A stretch of 64,000 bases of DNA, from the NCBI GenBank assembly GCA_034687125.1, contig JAQGBZ010000205.1:48463-112462 (forward strand), in the 5' to 3' direction. Position numbers and translations under genes: made by a program. The notes under the pieces were generated by a model. The model was not told where the DNA came from and ran no database searches. It saw only the letters and a program-made list of their open reading frames with translations. How positions within the stretch are numbered: position 1 is the stretch's first letter; each line of letters begins with the position of its first letter. The stretch comes from Neelides folsomi (taxonomy: Eukaryota > Arthropoda > Collembola > Neelipleona > Neelidae). Positions 13,975-26,044 of the stretch are shown piece after piece.

Positions 13975-14544
13975 TTCGTGAGTTATTCCAATTTACACAT
14001 TCCACATCTTTACACAAAAACACACACTTTTACATTATTACAATCATTCTTAAAGTTCACTTTTGAAAATATTAACTCTAGATTTTCATTAATTACTATA
14101 AGTTGTTAAAAGTTTTTTGCATATTTAGACGTTCTTTCTACTTGCACTCGTTGCAATTGTGGTCAAGGGGGCTCCACAGCTCTTCAGAGATCAAGAATAT
14201 ATTCCTGAAGACGGTTAGATCAATTTTGCAGTTGGGGATCTTTGACTTTGACATTGTTGTGACTTTGGTGAACTTTTACAGCTGAACTTGTAAGGACCAG
14301 ACGAGGTTCTCAAGGGGCTTATGGACACCTCGCTCCTTCCTATGACTATGGACATGGTGCTGCTGAGAACAGGGGTGGATACGCACATGGACACGGAACG
14401 GGACATGGACACGGACATGGTTATGGACATGGACATAGACAACCTGTAGGGCCCGTTTTCACCTACGTTCGAACTGACTACCACGGAAACTTTCAATGGG
14501 GCGTCCGACACAAGGCCGGTGGAAACCGACACTATGGGCGATAA
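13975..14544 (+). CDS. small secreted Gly/His-rich protein, probably cuticular
   Basis: Exons 13975-13986 (MYSF only), 14129-14213 and 14282-14544; 119 aa with phases closing. The tiny first exon, interrupted inside the signal peptide (MYSF|TFFLLALVAIVVKGA), is the usual layout of arthropod cuticle genes. The mature protein has a GH repeat (GHGHGHGYGHGH) and a C-terminal block PVFTYVRTDYHGNFQWGVRH that looks conserved-domain-like. There is no RR consensus. Position next to an RR-2 gene, the TATA promoter and composition favour a cuticle or extracellular matrix role; this is inference. A Gly-rich secreted peptide of another kind is possible. Confidence 0.75.
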
Positions 14545-15089
14545 GCAAAGTTACTCTTAATACTCCAATATTGACTGACATTTACAATTGACACACAAAC
14601 TGACTGACTCTTGACTTCCAATTCCTTCCTAAACATTCCCCCCTTTTCTCGTGCTTCTAGTCAGAACAAATCCTATAAATTGAATCATTCCTTCTCAATC
14701 CTTCTTTCCTCAATTTGGTCGACTTTAATGACGATTGACATCTCTTCGTTTCAAACCTCTGCTTTCAAACCTCCAACCTCTAACCCTTTCTGAACCCTCT
14801 TTGACTGTAATATCCTATAGGAATACTTATGCATAGCATAACTATGACAAAAATGACAAAAATACTAATAATCAGCTTCAAATCAGAACTTATAAACCGC
14901 TATGATTCAAATATACGAAACTTTTTACCATTATTTTTACCTATTCAAATAAAGATATTATTTTTATACTTTCAATTGTTGCAATTTTGTTGATGAATAA
15001 ACCAAATGAGATTATTTTGTTACCTTTCTATTAAAAATCCATGTGTTTGTGCTTGTTCATGAGAAATTGCATATTTTGAGCTCATTTGA

Positions 15090-16199
15090 ATGGAACATGC
15101 GAGGGAATTGGAGCGGACAAAGCGGCGAATCAATGAAGTCAACGAGCTGGTAATCCTTCAACATTCCTCCCATTCCATTGCTGGTGTGAGAGTTATGGCA
15201 TTTGAACCCTTCATATTTCCAGACTCTGCATCAGACCCGAGCTCTCCTTCAACTTGCTGATGAAGTGAACCAGATTCCCTTCAACAAACCAAATCAAACT
15301 AATTCTTTATTTTCAGAGTGCAGATGCGGGTGTTCGGACCCTTAAAATGGTCCATGCCCAAGGAGGTCTAAACAAACATTTTTTAACTTATAAAAAACTA
15401 ACTCTCAAATGTCAGAAAAATGAAAGAAAGTTTTGAGTTTCTCAAATTACCATTATAAGCATCAATTTCAATGAACATGTTTGCAGAACAATTAAAAGTG
15501 ATGATAAGACTTCACTTTCATATTTGTAAATTATCCATTGTTAGAGAAGTTGCGGAACGTTGAGACCGATCTTAACACAATCTACGCTGAAATGGAAGAC
15601 GTTGATGAGACACTAACGAAGATGGAAAGAAACTGCTGCCTCGCATTTTTAGAAGATACTTGTCGTTCTCTTTGCTTGTGCTGTTGTCCGTGCTTTTCTT
15701 CGTACACTGCGAAGAGGAAAGCGAAGAGGAAAGAAGAAATGATTCAAAATTGGAATCCTCCTAAAGCTAAAAAGAACCAAAACCCTTCTCAGACTAAACA
15801 AATGGATAGTCGAAAGGAAAAATGGTGGCAGATTTGCACTAAAAAAGATAAATTCCCGGAGATTCGCGAAACGAACGATCCTGTTGAAAATGAAATTAAT
15901 GAAAATGTGGGTCAAATTTCTACGTTAGTTGGGAACATGAGAAGTCAAGCTCTTGAGATGGGAAACGAACTTGATGGGCAAAATAAGCAACTGGACCGGC
16001 TAAACGTTAAAGTAAAATTCAACTTACTACCTATTAAGCTATACTATATAGTTATATTTCATTTAAAGTTTAATTTCTCTCAATATAAAAATACATTAAT
16101 TATTTTAGTTAATTAAATTATCAAATAATTTAGGCTGAAAAGAACAACAACAAAATTGTAGACGCCAATTCAAGAGCACAAAATCTCCTTTCAAAATAA
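15090..16199 (+). CDS. SNAP-25-like Qbc-SNARE
   Basis: Target-membrane SNARE that supplies two helices to the fusion complex with syntaxin and synaptobrevin. Exons 15090-15149, 15223-15264, 15317-15365, 15545-16011, 16134-16199; 227 aa, phases close. SNARE motif 1 runs ELERTKRRINEV, LLQLADESADAGVRTL, MVHAQGEKL (layer-zero Gln in HAQG) and parallels SNAP-25 residue for residue. A Cys cluster CRSLCLCCCPC follows, the expected palmitoylated anchor. SNARE motif 2 (ENEINENVGQISTLVGNM, EMGNELDGQNKQLDRL) keeps the second layer-zero Gln. The linker is longer and more basic than in SNAP-25 (206 aa), so this may be a divergent paralogue (SNAP-23/24 type) rather than neuronal SNAP-25. Intron 2 is only 52 bp. 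Confidence 0.9.
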
Positions 16200-16366
16200 A
16201 TTTCATTTATTTCATTTAAGTATTTATTAAAATTCTTTATTGAACTTGTACAGCACTGAACTTAAAGTTAAAGCTGACAAGTTTTATCACATTTTTATCA
16301 TTTTTATCACTTGTCCTAATGCATGGCTTTAGGGGGTTCAATATCTTTACTCATTCCTAATATTTT

Positions 16367-17103
16367 CTATAGCTCTTGCTCATTCAGTTGGGGAGAGTTT
16401 GGTAAATTCAATTGGCGGTTTCCTTTGCTCTTTGCATTCCTCTTCATAACAGTGCAGAATTCTGAATTCTGAGAGCCGGATGTTGGACCTTTGTTCAAAT
16501 TCCTCTCGTTGTTTTTATTCCAAACTCCAAAATCCATCATGTAACGGGTCACCAGTTCACGTTTATCTTTTTCTCTCCCGAATGGAAATGAATCGAGGCT
16601 AGGAGCTCTTGATGGGCTGCAACGCTTTTTACCACATTCAGATTCCTCCCTTTGGATTCGCACTCCTGCTCCTTCATCATTTGGCCAACTTGGGAATTTC
16701 TTTGAAGTAAAGTCTGACATGTATTGGGAAACGCCTTCAAACTTTCCTTTGGGATCAGAAACGACTGTAGTAGACGGAGGTCCTTCGATCTTTTTGAGAG
16801 CCAAGCGTGGAACGTCTTCTTTTTTACCTCCGCCAAAATGCTGATTGTAAGAGCTAATCGGTTGCTCGTTATTTCCTGAAACTTCTAATTGAATATTTGA
16901 CACGTTCTTTTGAGCAAATGCTCGTCTTGGATATTCTGAGAAACAATTAGTGGACGCCTGTCTGCTTGATCCTTCTACATATTTTAACAATAAATGCATT
17001 TGGACTTATTGTAAATTTTTAATTTTTATTAACCAAACATGAATCAAAACGAACCAAGTATTTGTAGATTGGTTCCATACTCACATTCATCTTCACCAGC
17101 CAT
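16367..17103 (-). CDS. unrecognised 218-aa protein with a repeated YMxDF motif
   Basis: Two exons, 17103-17085 (MAGEDE) and 17004-16367, joined in phase 1. I do not recognise a family. The protein is hydrophilic, rich in Ser, Lys, Asn and Pro, with no signal peptide or membrane segment. Two short similar segments occur: VSQYMSDF at about residues 98-105 and VTRYMMDF at about 158-165, each followed by an aromatic or basic stretch (KKFPSW, GVWNKN). That spacing suggests a duplicated peptide-binding or microtubule-associated motif, but this is speculation. Coding status rests on the uninterrupted 210-codon frame and the phase-matched first exon with a good GTGAGT donor. Confidence 0.65.
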
Positions 17104-17539
17104 TCTTAACACGTTTATTTCACACTAGACCGGCAGGGAGGATTATACAAATGACAAAAGAACTTTTATTTGAAGTTAAAATTGAATGAAAAATTAGGCT
17201 AAACGAAGGGCAACGAAGTGTTTAGATTCCACGGATCTATTAATAGCCTATAGTTGTTAAGGGTAATCTGAGGATGAGAAATGGGGTAGGTGTGGGAGCA
17301 AACACTTGCCATTGGCGCCCCACCAAACTGCCACCGCCAAAGATGAAGGTGATCTCGATCTCTTTGGCTTCAACTCAACTGTGTCAAGCGGCCTTCGCTT
17401 CCGGAGAGATGAAACCGACACACACACATTATTGATTCGACATTTATTTATGGAGTAACCCGCCACCGCATGTGCACCGCAAAAGAATAAATATATGCGA
17501 AAATTGTATTTCTTACTTCAGTCGTCTTCATCTTCCGCA
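17104..17539. promoter_or_regulatory. divergent intergenic promoter region
   Basis: About 430 bp between the start of the unrecognised minus-strand gene and the plus-strand fasciclin gene; it should hold both promoters. A (CA)n tract lies near 17415-17430. No clear TATA box is placed 30 bases above a sensible start on either side. Confidence 0.35.
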
Positions 17540-20449
17540 ATGGAAAGATTTGTGCAAATCGCTTTGCTTCTTATACTTGCTGTTGCAACTCAAGGGCGGC
17601 CAAATAAAGTCCCTTGGTGGCAGGTTAAAGTTGCAAAGAGTCAAGGGCCAAACGCGTGTGTAGTTGAAGAAATTCCAGAGCTTGGAAAGAAGTATTGGAC
17701 CGAATGCAAATTTTGGCCAGTGAGGAAAATATGTGGAAGAGATACGATAATTCGCTATGACTGTTGTGAGGGGTATAGGCAAGTTCCTGGTGAAGAAGGA
17801 TGTACTGGAGGTATGTGAATATTTCATGAACAAGCTTAATAAGTTGTACATTCAATTAGCGTATCTGTATTTGCTCACTTTTAAATTAATAATTAAGATA
17901 ACTTTGTTTACTTTTGGTGTTTGTTTTGTAAAGTTAAACCATTGAGAAACGTTCTTGATACTGCGCGAGAACTTGGAGCTACAAAGTTTGTCAAATACCT
18001 TGAAGATTCCGGAATAGGGGAGGAATTGAAGCAAGAAGGCACTTTTACTATTTTTGCACCGTTGGATTCGGCATTTGAGGGACAAAGTGGAACTGCCATT
18101 AGTACAAAAATTCAATCATTTATGAGATCGAGTATAAATCCAGTACTTCGTTATCACATTTGCAACAAGAAACTTGCTTCAAAAGATTTTTCAGGAAACG
18201 TTGAAATGGAATCTCAATACGAAGGGAGAAAATTGAGAATAAATAAATATTCAAACGGAGTAACCATTTACATCAATGATTCTTAAATTAATTGATAAAT
18301 GATATATGGAAGCATTTTTGCAAAACAAATGTTTTATTGTTAAAGATGGAGACAGTAAACTGTGCTTTAATATCGAGAAAAGATCAAGAAGCCTCAAATG
18401 GAGTTGTTCACATTATCGACAATGCTCTTGACCCAACTCAATTTATCCCACTTGATGTTGCACAAATTGTTGAAAAGGTAACATTTTACCTAATACATAC
18501 TTAATTTTATGTTGTAATGTAGTGAATTACAATTTATTATTAACGCATGTACTACAAATATCTATTATTCAGAGCGAGAGGATTAATTAATGTAAAAATT
18601 ACATAGGATGAGAGATTTTCAATCATGGCAGGAGCAATGAATCGTTGCAACTTTTTACCAAGGCTTAAGGAGATAGGGAAAAGTTATACGCTCCTCGCTC
18701 CATCAGATGAAGCATTCCTTAAAATTCCTCCAGCTCGACTTGAAAAAATGCTTGCTGATCGTCCATCATGCACAAGTAAAATTATAAACCTCAAACATCT
18801 TAAAACATTAAAAATAATGTAACTACAAATAGTTCATTAATGTTATACAACTTACATAACATAATTTCTCGTGTTCTCAAACAAGTAAAATACTCGTTGA
18901 ATTAATTAAGCGCTTCTTGAGAATCATGTCGTTCCTCATGTAATGTGCACGCCGGTAATCACTGAAGAGCACAAAGCACGGACCATTGGATCACAAAGAG
19001 TTGCGTTTGACTGTGACGACAAAGGGCACATGGTGGAATCAAAGCGGCTTGGTGGAGAAATCATCTTGGGAGAAAACGGAGCTGTTTACATGCTCGATGA
19101 TGTTCTCATTCCTGATAGAGCAAGGACAGTTCTTGAACTTGCAGAGACAAAACACCTGTACGGATTCTCTCAACTTGTTCGAGTTGCAGGGCTTGAAGAA
19201 TCACTCAGCAATGCAGGAAATTACACAATATTTGCACCCAGCGAAGAAGCTCTTATAAGTAAGTAATTTTATTGAAATGGGACTCATGTACTCATATTAT
19301 TGGTATTGGTATATTACGTATATCATAGAGTACCTATATAATATATAATATAAAAAATAGTTTTTCAAACTTTCCAAACTGACAATGAATCAACTGCTAT
19401 TCAAAATCATTCCGCTTATGTAGTTCTGAGTGGTCTAAATAAATATGTACCTATTAGCTATGTTATAATATTCTCTATTCTATAATGTCATGTCTCTATT
19501 CCCAATATCAGTGCTGCAATTTTAATATCAATTTAAGTTGTTATAAGTATAGCTAAATAGGAATTGTGCAAGTGGTTTCAATTAAAAGCTTTCAATTTAG
19601 CTTTAGATGAAGAGCTGATGGATGAAGCAAAGAAGAATCCTGACCTCGCCAGGAAAATCCTCTTATACCATTTTTGTGAAGGGAGGATTCGAACTTCCGA
19701 AATTCGTCACAATCAAATCGTCCAGTCTTTAGATGAGGAAAATGGGCTTCGACTCCTCGTGTACAGGAAGAAGTATGGTGTCGAAGATGCTTTAATCGAA
19801 CAAAGTGACTTTGAGGGATACAATGGGATTCTTCACGTGGTTAACAAAGTGCTTTTCCCAGCTCCTGAATCGGCTGGGGACATGTTGCGGAAAAGCGGGA
19901 ATTATTCCATTTTCCTCTCGACCATGGAAAATGTTTTAGAACGCGACCCAGAAGCCCTCGATCTCCGGAAAGGTTCCGCATACACTTTTTTCGTTCCGAC
20001 AGATGAAGCCTTTAGGGCAGCTGGGTCTTCCCGAATTCGTCGTATTCAAACAGACACTTCCTATGCTTCGACATTTATTAAAAACCACGTTGGTACGTCA
20101 ATGGCAGCCAGTGAAAGCTTCAAGCCAGATCTGGTATATGACATTCTTACGCGACAGAAGGATGCTGTCATCACCTGCACAAAGGACGGACGGATGAAGT
20201 AAGTTGGCTTAAATATTTATAATCCTTCATTCATATGCCTTCTCAGGTTTGGAATATTATATGCTGAGCTAAGCTGACACTTTTGTATAATAAGCACTTG
20301 TTCATCCAACAAAAATAAAAAGGCAAAACAAGTTAAAGCACAATGTTTGACATTTCAGGGTGAACGATGCTTCGGTGGTTCGTAAGGACATTGTAAATGC
20401 TAATGGAATCATCCACGTCATCGACCGCCTCCTTCTTCCAGATGCTTGA
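17540..20449 (+). CDS. mfas: EMI + four FAS1 domain secreted adhesion protein (midline fasciclin/TGFBI-periostin family)
   Basis: Extracellular adhesion protein related to fly midline fasciclin and vertebrate TGFBI/periostin. Exons 17540-17810, 17934-18259, 18346-18477, 18607-18775, 18911-19258, 19601-20198, 20359-20449; 644 aa, phases close. After a signal peptide (MERFVQIALLLILAVATQG) comes a Cys-rich EMI domain at about 38-90 (GPNACVVEEI, KYWTECKFWP, YDCCEGYRQV), as in TGFBI. Four FAS1 repeats follow, roughly 91-236, 239-368, 371-503 and 506-643, with typical H1 motifs (FTIFAPLDSAF, YTLLAPSDEAF, YTIFAPSEEA, YTFFVPTDEAF) and H2 motifs (NGVVHIIDNAL, NGIIHVIDRLLLP). There is no GPI-like tail. 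An in-frame ATG at 17495 gives an N terminus 15 residues longer; 17540 gives the better leader. Confidence 0.93.
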
Positions 20450-20707
20450 TATTATTTATTTAACAAATTATTATCCCATTTGAGCCAGTCAAATGACAAA
20501 GCTCCAACTTCCTTATCACAATCAACAAGTGAAATTAATAACAATATATAATAATGTAATAAACTCTCTCTCTCTGAATTCGTACATCAATATGTGTTTC
20601 ATTTTTTGATAGTCTTTTCTGATATTAATAAGTGTATTAATTATTGTATAGCTTGAAGCATAAATATTTAAATATTCTGTTTAGTATTATCTACAAATCA
20701 CTAGATT

Positions 20708-22282
20708 CTATTCTGGCTTGGCAGCTGGAATGATTCCAAATTTGAAGCGAAGCTGCTCCAGGAACAAGAATGTCAGTATTGTATGAGGGCCGAGACGGAC
20801 AAAGGCCGGGACGAATCCCTTGAAGAATCCAGCAGGACCCAACCGGGCAGTGAACACCACAATATCGAATAGGCTCTAGAAATTTTAATGGAAAGTTTTT
20901 ATAAATTAACATAGAATTAAAGGTTTAATTACACGCACACACGTATCATATCCACTTATCCAAATATTCCATCTCCCAATGCCAAACATTATTCATTATC
21001 ATTTTTTATAGTTGGGCATTAGAATCATATTATCGCATAAGTTTATAAAGTGAAGGACAACCTTGAATTCACCAGGTTTTGCATTCATTTGACGCGTTTT
21101 AAGAACATCTAATGGTTGAGTCATTGTTGTTGCGACCGCCCCAGCAATGAGACTCGAAAGGAAATGTGTGGCTGTGTTGTCTTCAAAATATGGAGTTTGC
21201 AACAGCGTCGTCTTCACTTGGTCATAAAATGATAGTTGACCCACGGTCATGAAAACGGCTCTTGTGGTCGCCGTCGTCGCTCCGTTGAATAGCCTTTTGA
21301 ACCCTTCTTCTCGACTCACCCGAATTAGACCATCTAAGGCATGTTTATAACTATAAAAAATAAAAATGTGTGATCAATTGACACTTAACATCATATCGTT
21401 ATTTGCTTTGTTTTATTCATCACTTCCTGCCCAGAATTGCACTGCAATGTAATGGCAATTTGTAAAATGGTTCACAAGTTCACTTTACTAGTGCACACCA
21501 CATGAGTTTGTTTAAATATGCATAAAATCGCCTTTATAAAATATTTACAAGTACGAACACACATCCATTGATTGTGAATCTATTTCTGTATGTAACATCG
21601 TAGTTCGTAGTTGTTAGTATACTTATGTAATTCAAGGTGCGTATTTTTTGTTATTTTATTTATAGGAACGCATAAACGTCTGCATACCTATGCAGTAAGT
21701 GTTATTTATAAAAAACTGGGTTAAATTTTTATTAAGATAGCATGAAAACTTACTTTCTGCGTGACTCTGGTGGGAGTTTGACATCATTCTGCATCCGAAC
21801 GTTGATCATGTCAGCCGGAGTTCCGATGAAGCCACCACAAGCTCCTGCTGTCCCGGCAAGGAGGATTTTTTCCGGGAAGGAGATGTCCTTCCTATCTCCA
21901 GCCAGCTTCCTCTTTCCAACCTGCTCAGCTGACGAATAAGCCGAGCTACGGGCGAGGAGAACTCACTTCATAAATGGCGAACCTCGTCGTCGAGTATGTG
22001 AGTTGTCGGAGGATCGCTGCAGAAAGGCCATTGTACACTGCGAGGATTCCTTCCTTCCGGATGATTCCCGCCGTTTGCTTCATAATCCCGACTTTCATGT
22101 CTTGGGACGTTTGTAAGTGTACCTGAATAGGAGCAAGAATGCTTGAAAATCAAAGAGGGAATGTTGGATGAAAACCTTACTTTTAAGAGATCAAGTGGAT
22201 GGGTAATTGAGGCGGCCATGGCACTTGCGAGTCCTCCGAAGTACCATCGGCCGACCCTCTGCTCCCGCCGTGCTTCTCCCAT
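20708..22282 (-). CDS. mitochondrial dicarboxylate carrier (SLC25A10 family)
   Basis: Inner-membrane exchanger of malate/succinate for phosphate or sulphate compounds. Exons 22282-22181, 22122-21967, 21920-21754, 21350-21062, 20875-20708; 293 aa (human 287), phases close. The three carrier signatures are visible: PLDLLK at the end of exon 1, PADMINVR in exon 3 and PLDVLKTR in exon 4. Stretches such as GRWYFGGLAS, QLTYSTTRFAIYE, EKILLAGTAGACGGFIGTPA and LGPAGFFKGFVPAFVRL parallel SLC25A10 directly. The intron 4 donor is a weak GTTGTC but is the only one in phase. The gene lies tail to tail with the fasciclin gene (258 bp between stop codons). Confidence 0.95.
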
Positions 22283-23738
22283 GATTCGGAACGAGCTCGT
22301 GCTTCGGTCGACTCCTGCGAAGGACTGGGCCGGCGAATTAGGGCAGTGGGAGACTCCCTAAAGGATTTCCTCAATCAACTCTCCCTACTCTCGTCCTCAC
22401 AATCCTAACTCCCAATTCACAATTACAACCTCCTCTCGCCCTTTTGGTCTCCCATCGCTTAGTTTTAGTAGCCTTGCTGGTCCCTACTTCAACTTTATCA
22501 TTTTTATCATGCTTCCTTCTCAAGCCATTCCTGGAGACCATGAGAGTGAGATGGAAGGGGACGGGGAGTGGGAGAAGTTAGGCGAGACCAACCGGGGGCA
22601 AGTCGACACTCTTTTTATTGATTTTGGCCCCTACCACCCGAATGAAGGTTACGCTCGAAGTGGAGGCATTAACTCTCTTAAAACTTCTTCCAAAAGCCAA
22701 AACTTTTATGCTTCATTCCATGCAAATTTCCATAAGGGTTTATAGGCAATAAAGATAATCATGTCTAGTGACTTGATAAGCACGGGAAGGAATATGACTC
22801 TATGTTATAAATATTTGAAACTACAGGTATAATCTAAAAGTAATAGTAATAAGTGTTATATACCACAAAGTCACATAACTTTTTATTATAGGAAACCAAA
22901 CGTAAATTATTTCCATTTATTGGAAAGAGCTCTCGCAAATGATATTCTTAGCATGGCCAAGAAGAGCGAGGCAAATGGAAAATCAATGGTCCACTTAAAC
23001 GATTAGCACTTTCTGTTTGTTTCTTAATGTTTTTGTTTACCAAAAAATTATACTTTGGTTATAGGGTATTATGAATGTTAAAGAAGACTCGTGCCGAAAG
23101 AGGCTCATCGGCCCTTTAAAACTCTATTAGTTATAACAGGGGAAGAGGAAAATGAGAGAGAATCCCAAGAAGTTGAGTAAACGAGCGTTGGTGGTCTTCT
23201 CGGGTTGAGCCAGAACACACATTCGGTATGTTATTCATCACCCTATGTAAAGGTCACCAAATATATGAAATTTTTGGGAGCAAATGATCCTTGTGGGAAT
23301 ATTGTTACAGATTAAGCTCAAATGAAATGAACGTTAAAAGTATCTTGATGTCTGTCTTTTATCAATTCTTTACCAGACCTCAGAGCTACTCGTTCTTATA
23401 ATTTGTGAAAGGCCACACATAAAATAAAGATCACGTTCCCAATTTCCAGCATTCCCTTTATCCCTCTCCTCAAATTGGAAAATGCAATATTAAAAGAGAG
23501 GTTTAAATTATTGATCTAACTTAGCTCTGAACTCTTTCTTTCACCATCAAATAATTTGTTTCGTGTGAATATGAGAAATTGTTTTATCTTTATCAGTAAA
23601 ATCAATTATTTAGAGATGAAAAAATAGACCAACGATTTTAATAAAATGATGCTTTATTTTGTTAATTGATAAAAAAGTTAATATAAAATATAAAGTTTAC
23701 ATTCATGATAAGCGTTGAAATTAATACAAAATACATTT
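22283..23738. other. intergenic, no gene supported
   Basis: Upstream of the carrier gene and downstream of msl-1. A 78-codon plus-strand ORF at 22509-22745 has no recognisable feature and is treated as chance. AT-rich toward 23.6 kb; TTTATT at about 23653-23658 may serve as the minus-strand msl-1 poly(A) signal. Confidence 0.5.
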
Positions 23739-26044
23739 CTACTTCTTGGGACTCTTGGGATTGCTGCTTTTTGCCCTAGCTGGACTCTTTGTTTGATCTG
23801 AAGGAATTGAAGTGTCTCCGTTACTTCCTTCATCGCTCGTCATTTCGTAATAATCAGAGCCACTATCATCAACTTCGTCTTCATCGTCTCCTTCGTCCTC
23901 ATCATCACCTTCATTTTCGTCTTCTTCTGCTTCTTCTTCAACATTTTCTTCTACTTCTCTTGAATCTTGTTCTTCCTCTTCGTTTTCATCCCCGCTCATT
24001 TCTTCACTTCCTTGGTCACTTTCCTCACCGTATTCTTTTTCATTTGTATCAATCGATTCATCAAGGTCCATCTCGTCCTTCCACGGTAGTTTAAATTCCC
24101 TGAAATGAAAATAAAATGGTCAAACAAAGGTTCATTTTTTTAAAAAATTAATAAACATGGAAAATTAAAATATACTCTATGTGCTGTATACCGTTTATCG
24201 ATTAATGGAAGAGTGTGGCCAAATGCCATAATTGGAATGTCAGGCTTGACTCGAATATAAAGTGCTTTTTCTGGTCTAGGAAGCATGGTGCTCTCATCAT
24301 CAGAAAAATTTCCACCTTTATCTTTCCTGTCAAAATAAAAATAAATATTAAATATTAATAAAATAAATTTTTTGATGATACTGATTACAATAATAAATAT
24401 TTTTTAATTTGATCTGCATACTTTTTCCATTTTGATTTCTTTCCTTTCTTTTTCCCTTTATTTAGTTGACGAGCTTCGATATTTTCTTTTAAACGGAGGA
24501 CATAACTTTCGTCTCGTTGTCGTTGAGAGTCCCAACGTTTTCTTCGCCTCTCTTCGATTTCGGGTTTATTGTGACGTCGAGTAAAAGCTTCATCGTCAAT
24601 TTCTTCGTTTTCTCCATCGTTGACAAACTTTCCAAGCTTTGCGTTTCGCCAAGAGGGAACTTCGACATTCGATAAAGTATTTGCATCAGCTAAGCAATCA
24701 TCTTCTTCTAAAGATGGAGCATCTATTGTTTGAACATAATAAGGCTCATTTGTCGTGAGACAATTATCTTCTTCGTTGAGGTAAACAATCATCTCTTTAG
24801 AATAGCCGCCATCGGGTTCTTCTAAATCTTCATCTTCACTCAGGTAAATTTCTTCTTCTTCTAATGGAAATGCTCGTTTTAGAAAACTAGAAGGGATTTG
24901 TTCTTGCTCTTCTTCAATGTCAAAATCACTGGACTCTATTTCTTGAATAGTCATTTTTGAAGTAGAAGCTACGTGATGTGTTGGAGTTGACGATGTTAAA
25001 AAAGAATCTTTGTAATTGTGCACTTTCGAATCGTCTTCAACAATTTCTTCTTTAATTTTAACTGTATTAGAAGAAAATTATTGAACGGGATTAAAATATT
25101 TTCTAAATGAGATTAAATATTTAATATATTAAATAATAAATAATAAATTTTACTTAATTTAATTATTTTTAAAAATAATTTTTAAATATTAATGATTACC
25201 TTCATCATATTCCGGACTCAAGTACTTTTGACTAACTTCTTTCCTGGTTGAAAATTCAGGGTAAAAATAATTTTTGTACTCCCTCGATGAATCTTCGGGA
25301 GAGGAGATTCGAAGCGGATCTTCTGAAAGCGGCGAAGTGCATGATTTAGAGGGTGAGATTGCAGCGTCATAATGAGAAAGATTTGGAGTTTCAATAAGGT
25401 CTTCTCTTTCATCCTCTTCGCTTGAGGACCATCCTGTCTTCGAATGTGCCGAAACAACGGGAGATAAAACCGGGGGAGGAGGGTCAGATGAATTTGAGAA
25501 TAATCTTCGTTTGATGGGACTCGAATTCGAGGACCGATCAATGTCAATAGGTCTCCTTCCATAATCGCGCTCAGCTGGTGACTCTCTCGAATCTTCATAT
25601 CGCTTTGACAAGTTGTCCTCAAATTCATCTAGTCTTTGACGCAACTGAAATGCCATTTGAAATTTAACCAAGTCATAATGTATTTGATTACAAAATAAGA
25701 ATTTTATAAATAATTAGTGATTATTCTCATTAATTATACATTAAACTTCAATAGTTAAAGTTATAAAAATTTAACTAAATACTAACCTCTCGATTTTCGT
25801 TTTCAAGATATGAGATTCGAAATCCTTGCTGGCGAAGCCGATCTTGTTGCTCTCGAACAAGACATGTTTGAAGGCGGAAGAGTGACTTAAAATGGGCGAC
25901 TTCAGCCGACATCGTGAAAGCCGCCGCAATTGATGACAAATCCCCACTCCGTCCATTGCCATTGCTCGGCTGGATTAATTGCAGATACTCACCGAGAATA
26001 TCTCCCAAATTATCACTGCTCTTCTTCGCAGCTCCCATCCTCAT
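23739..26044 (-). CDS. msl-1: MSL1 (male-specific lethal 1), MOF-complex scaffold
   Basis: Scaffold of the MSL histone H4K16 acetyltransferase complex; in flies it nucleates dosage compensation with MSL2, MSL3 and MOF. Exons 26044-25787, 25644-25200, 25061-24389, 24326-24192, 24099-23739; 623 aa, phases close. The N-terminal coiled coil (about 45-95: LVREQQDRLRQQGF, YLENENRELRQRL) corresponds to the MSL1 dimer/MSL2-binding helix. The PEHE domain spans about 369-515: VPSWRNAKLG, DDEAFTRRHNKPEIEERR, RKRWDSQRQRDESYVLRLKE, IRVKPDIPIMAFGHTLP, REFKLPWKDE, matching human MSL1 closely. The middle is Ser/Pro-rich and acidic. An extra tail of about 100 residues is extremely acidic (long Glu/Asp runs). 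Two ATGs (26044, 26038) are in frame; the first is used here. Confidence 0.92.

Noticed and set aside
18260-18345. apparent continuation of FAS1 exon 2 to a stop codon at 18286
   Set aside because: The donor at 18260 (GGA|GTAACC) joined to 18346 restores the family motif YSNG + TVNCA; the extra residues are intron read-through.
22509-22745. 78-codon plus-strand ORF upstream of the carrier gene
   Set aside because: No signal peptide, domain or splice context; consistent with chance.
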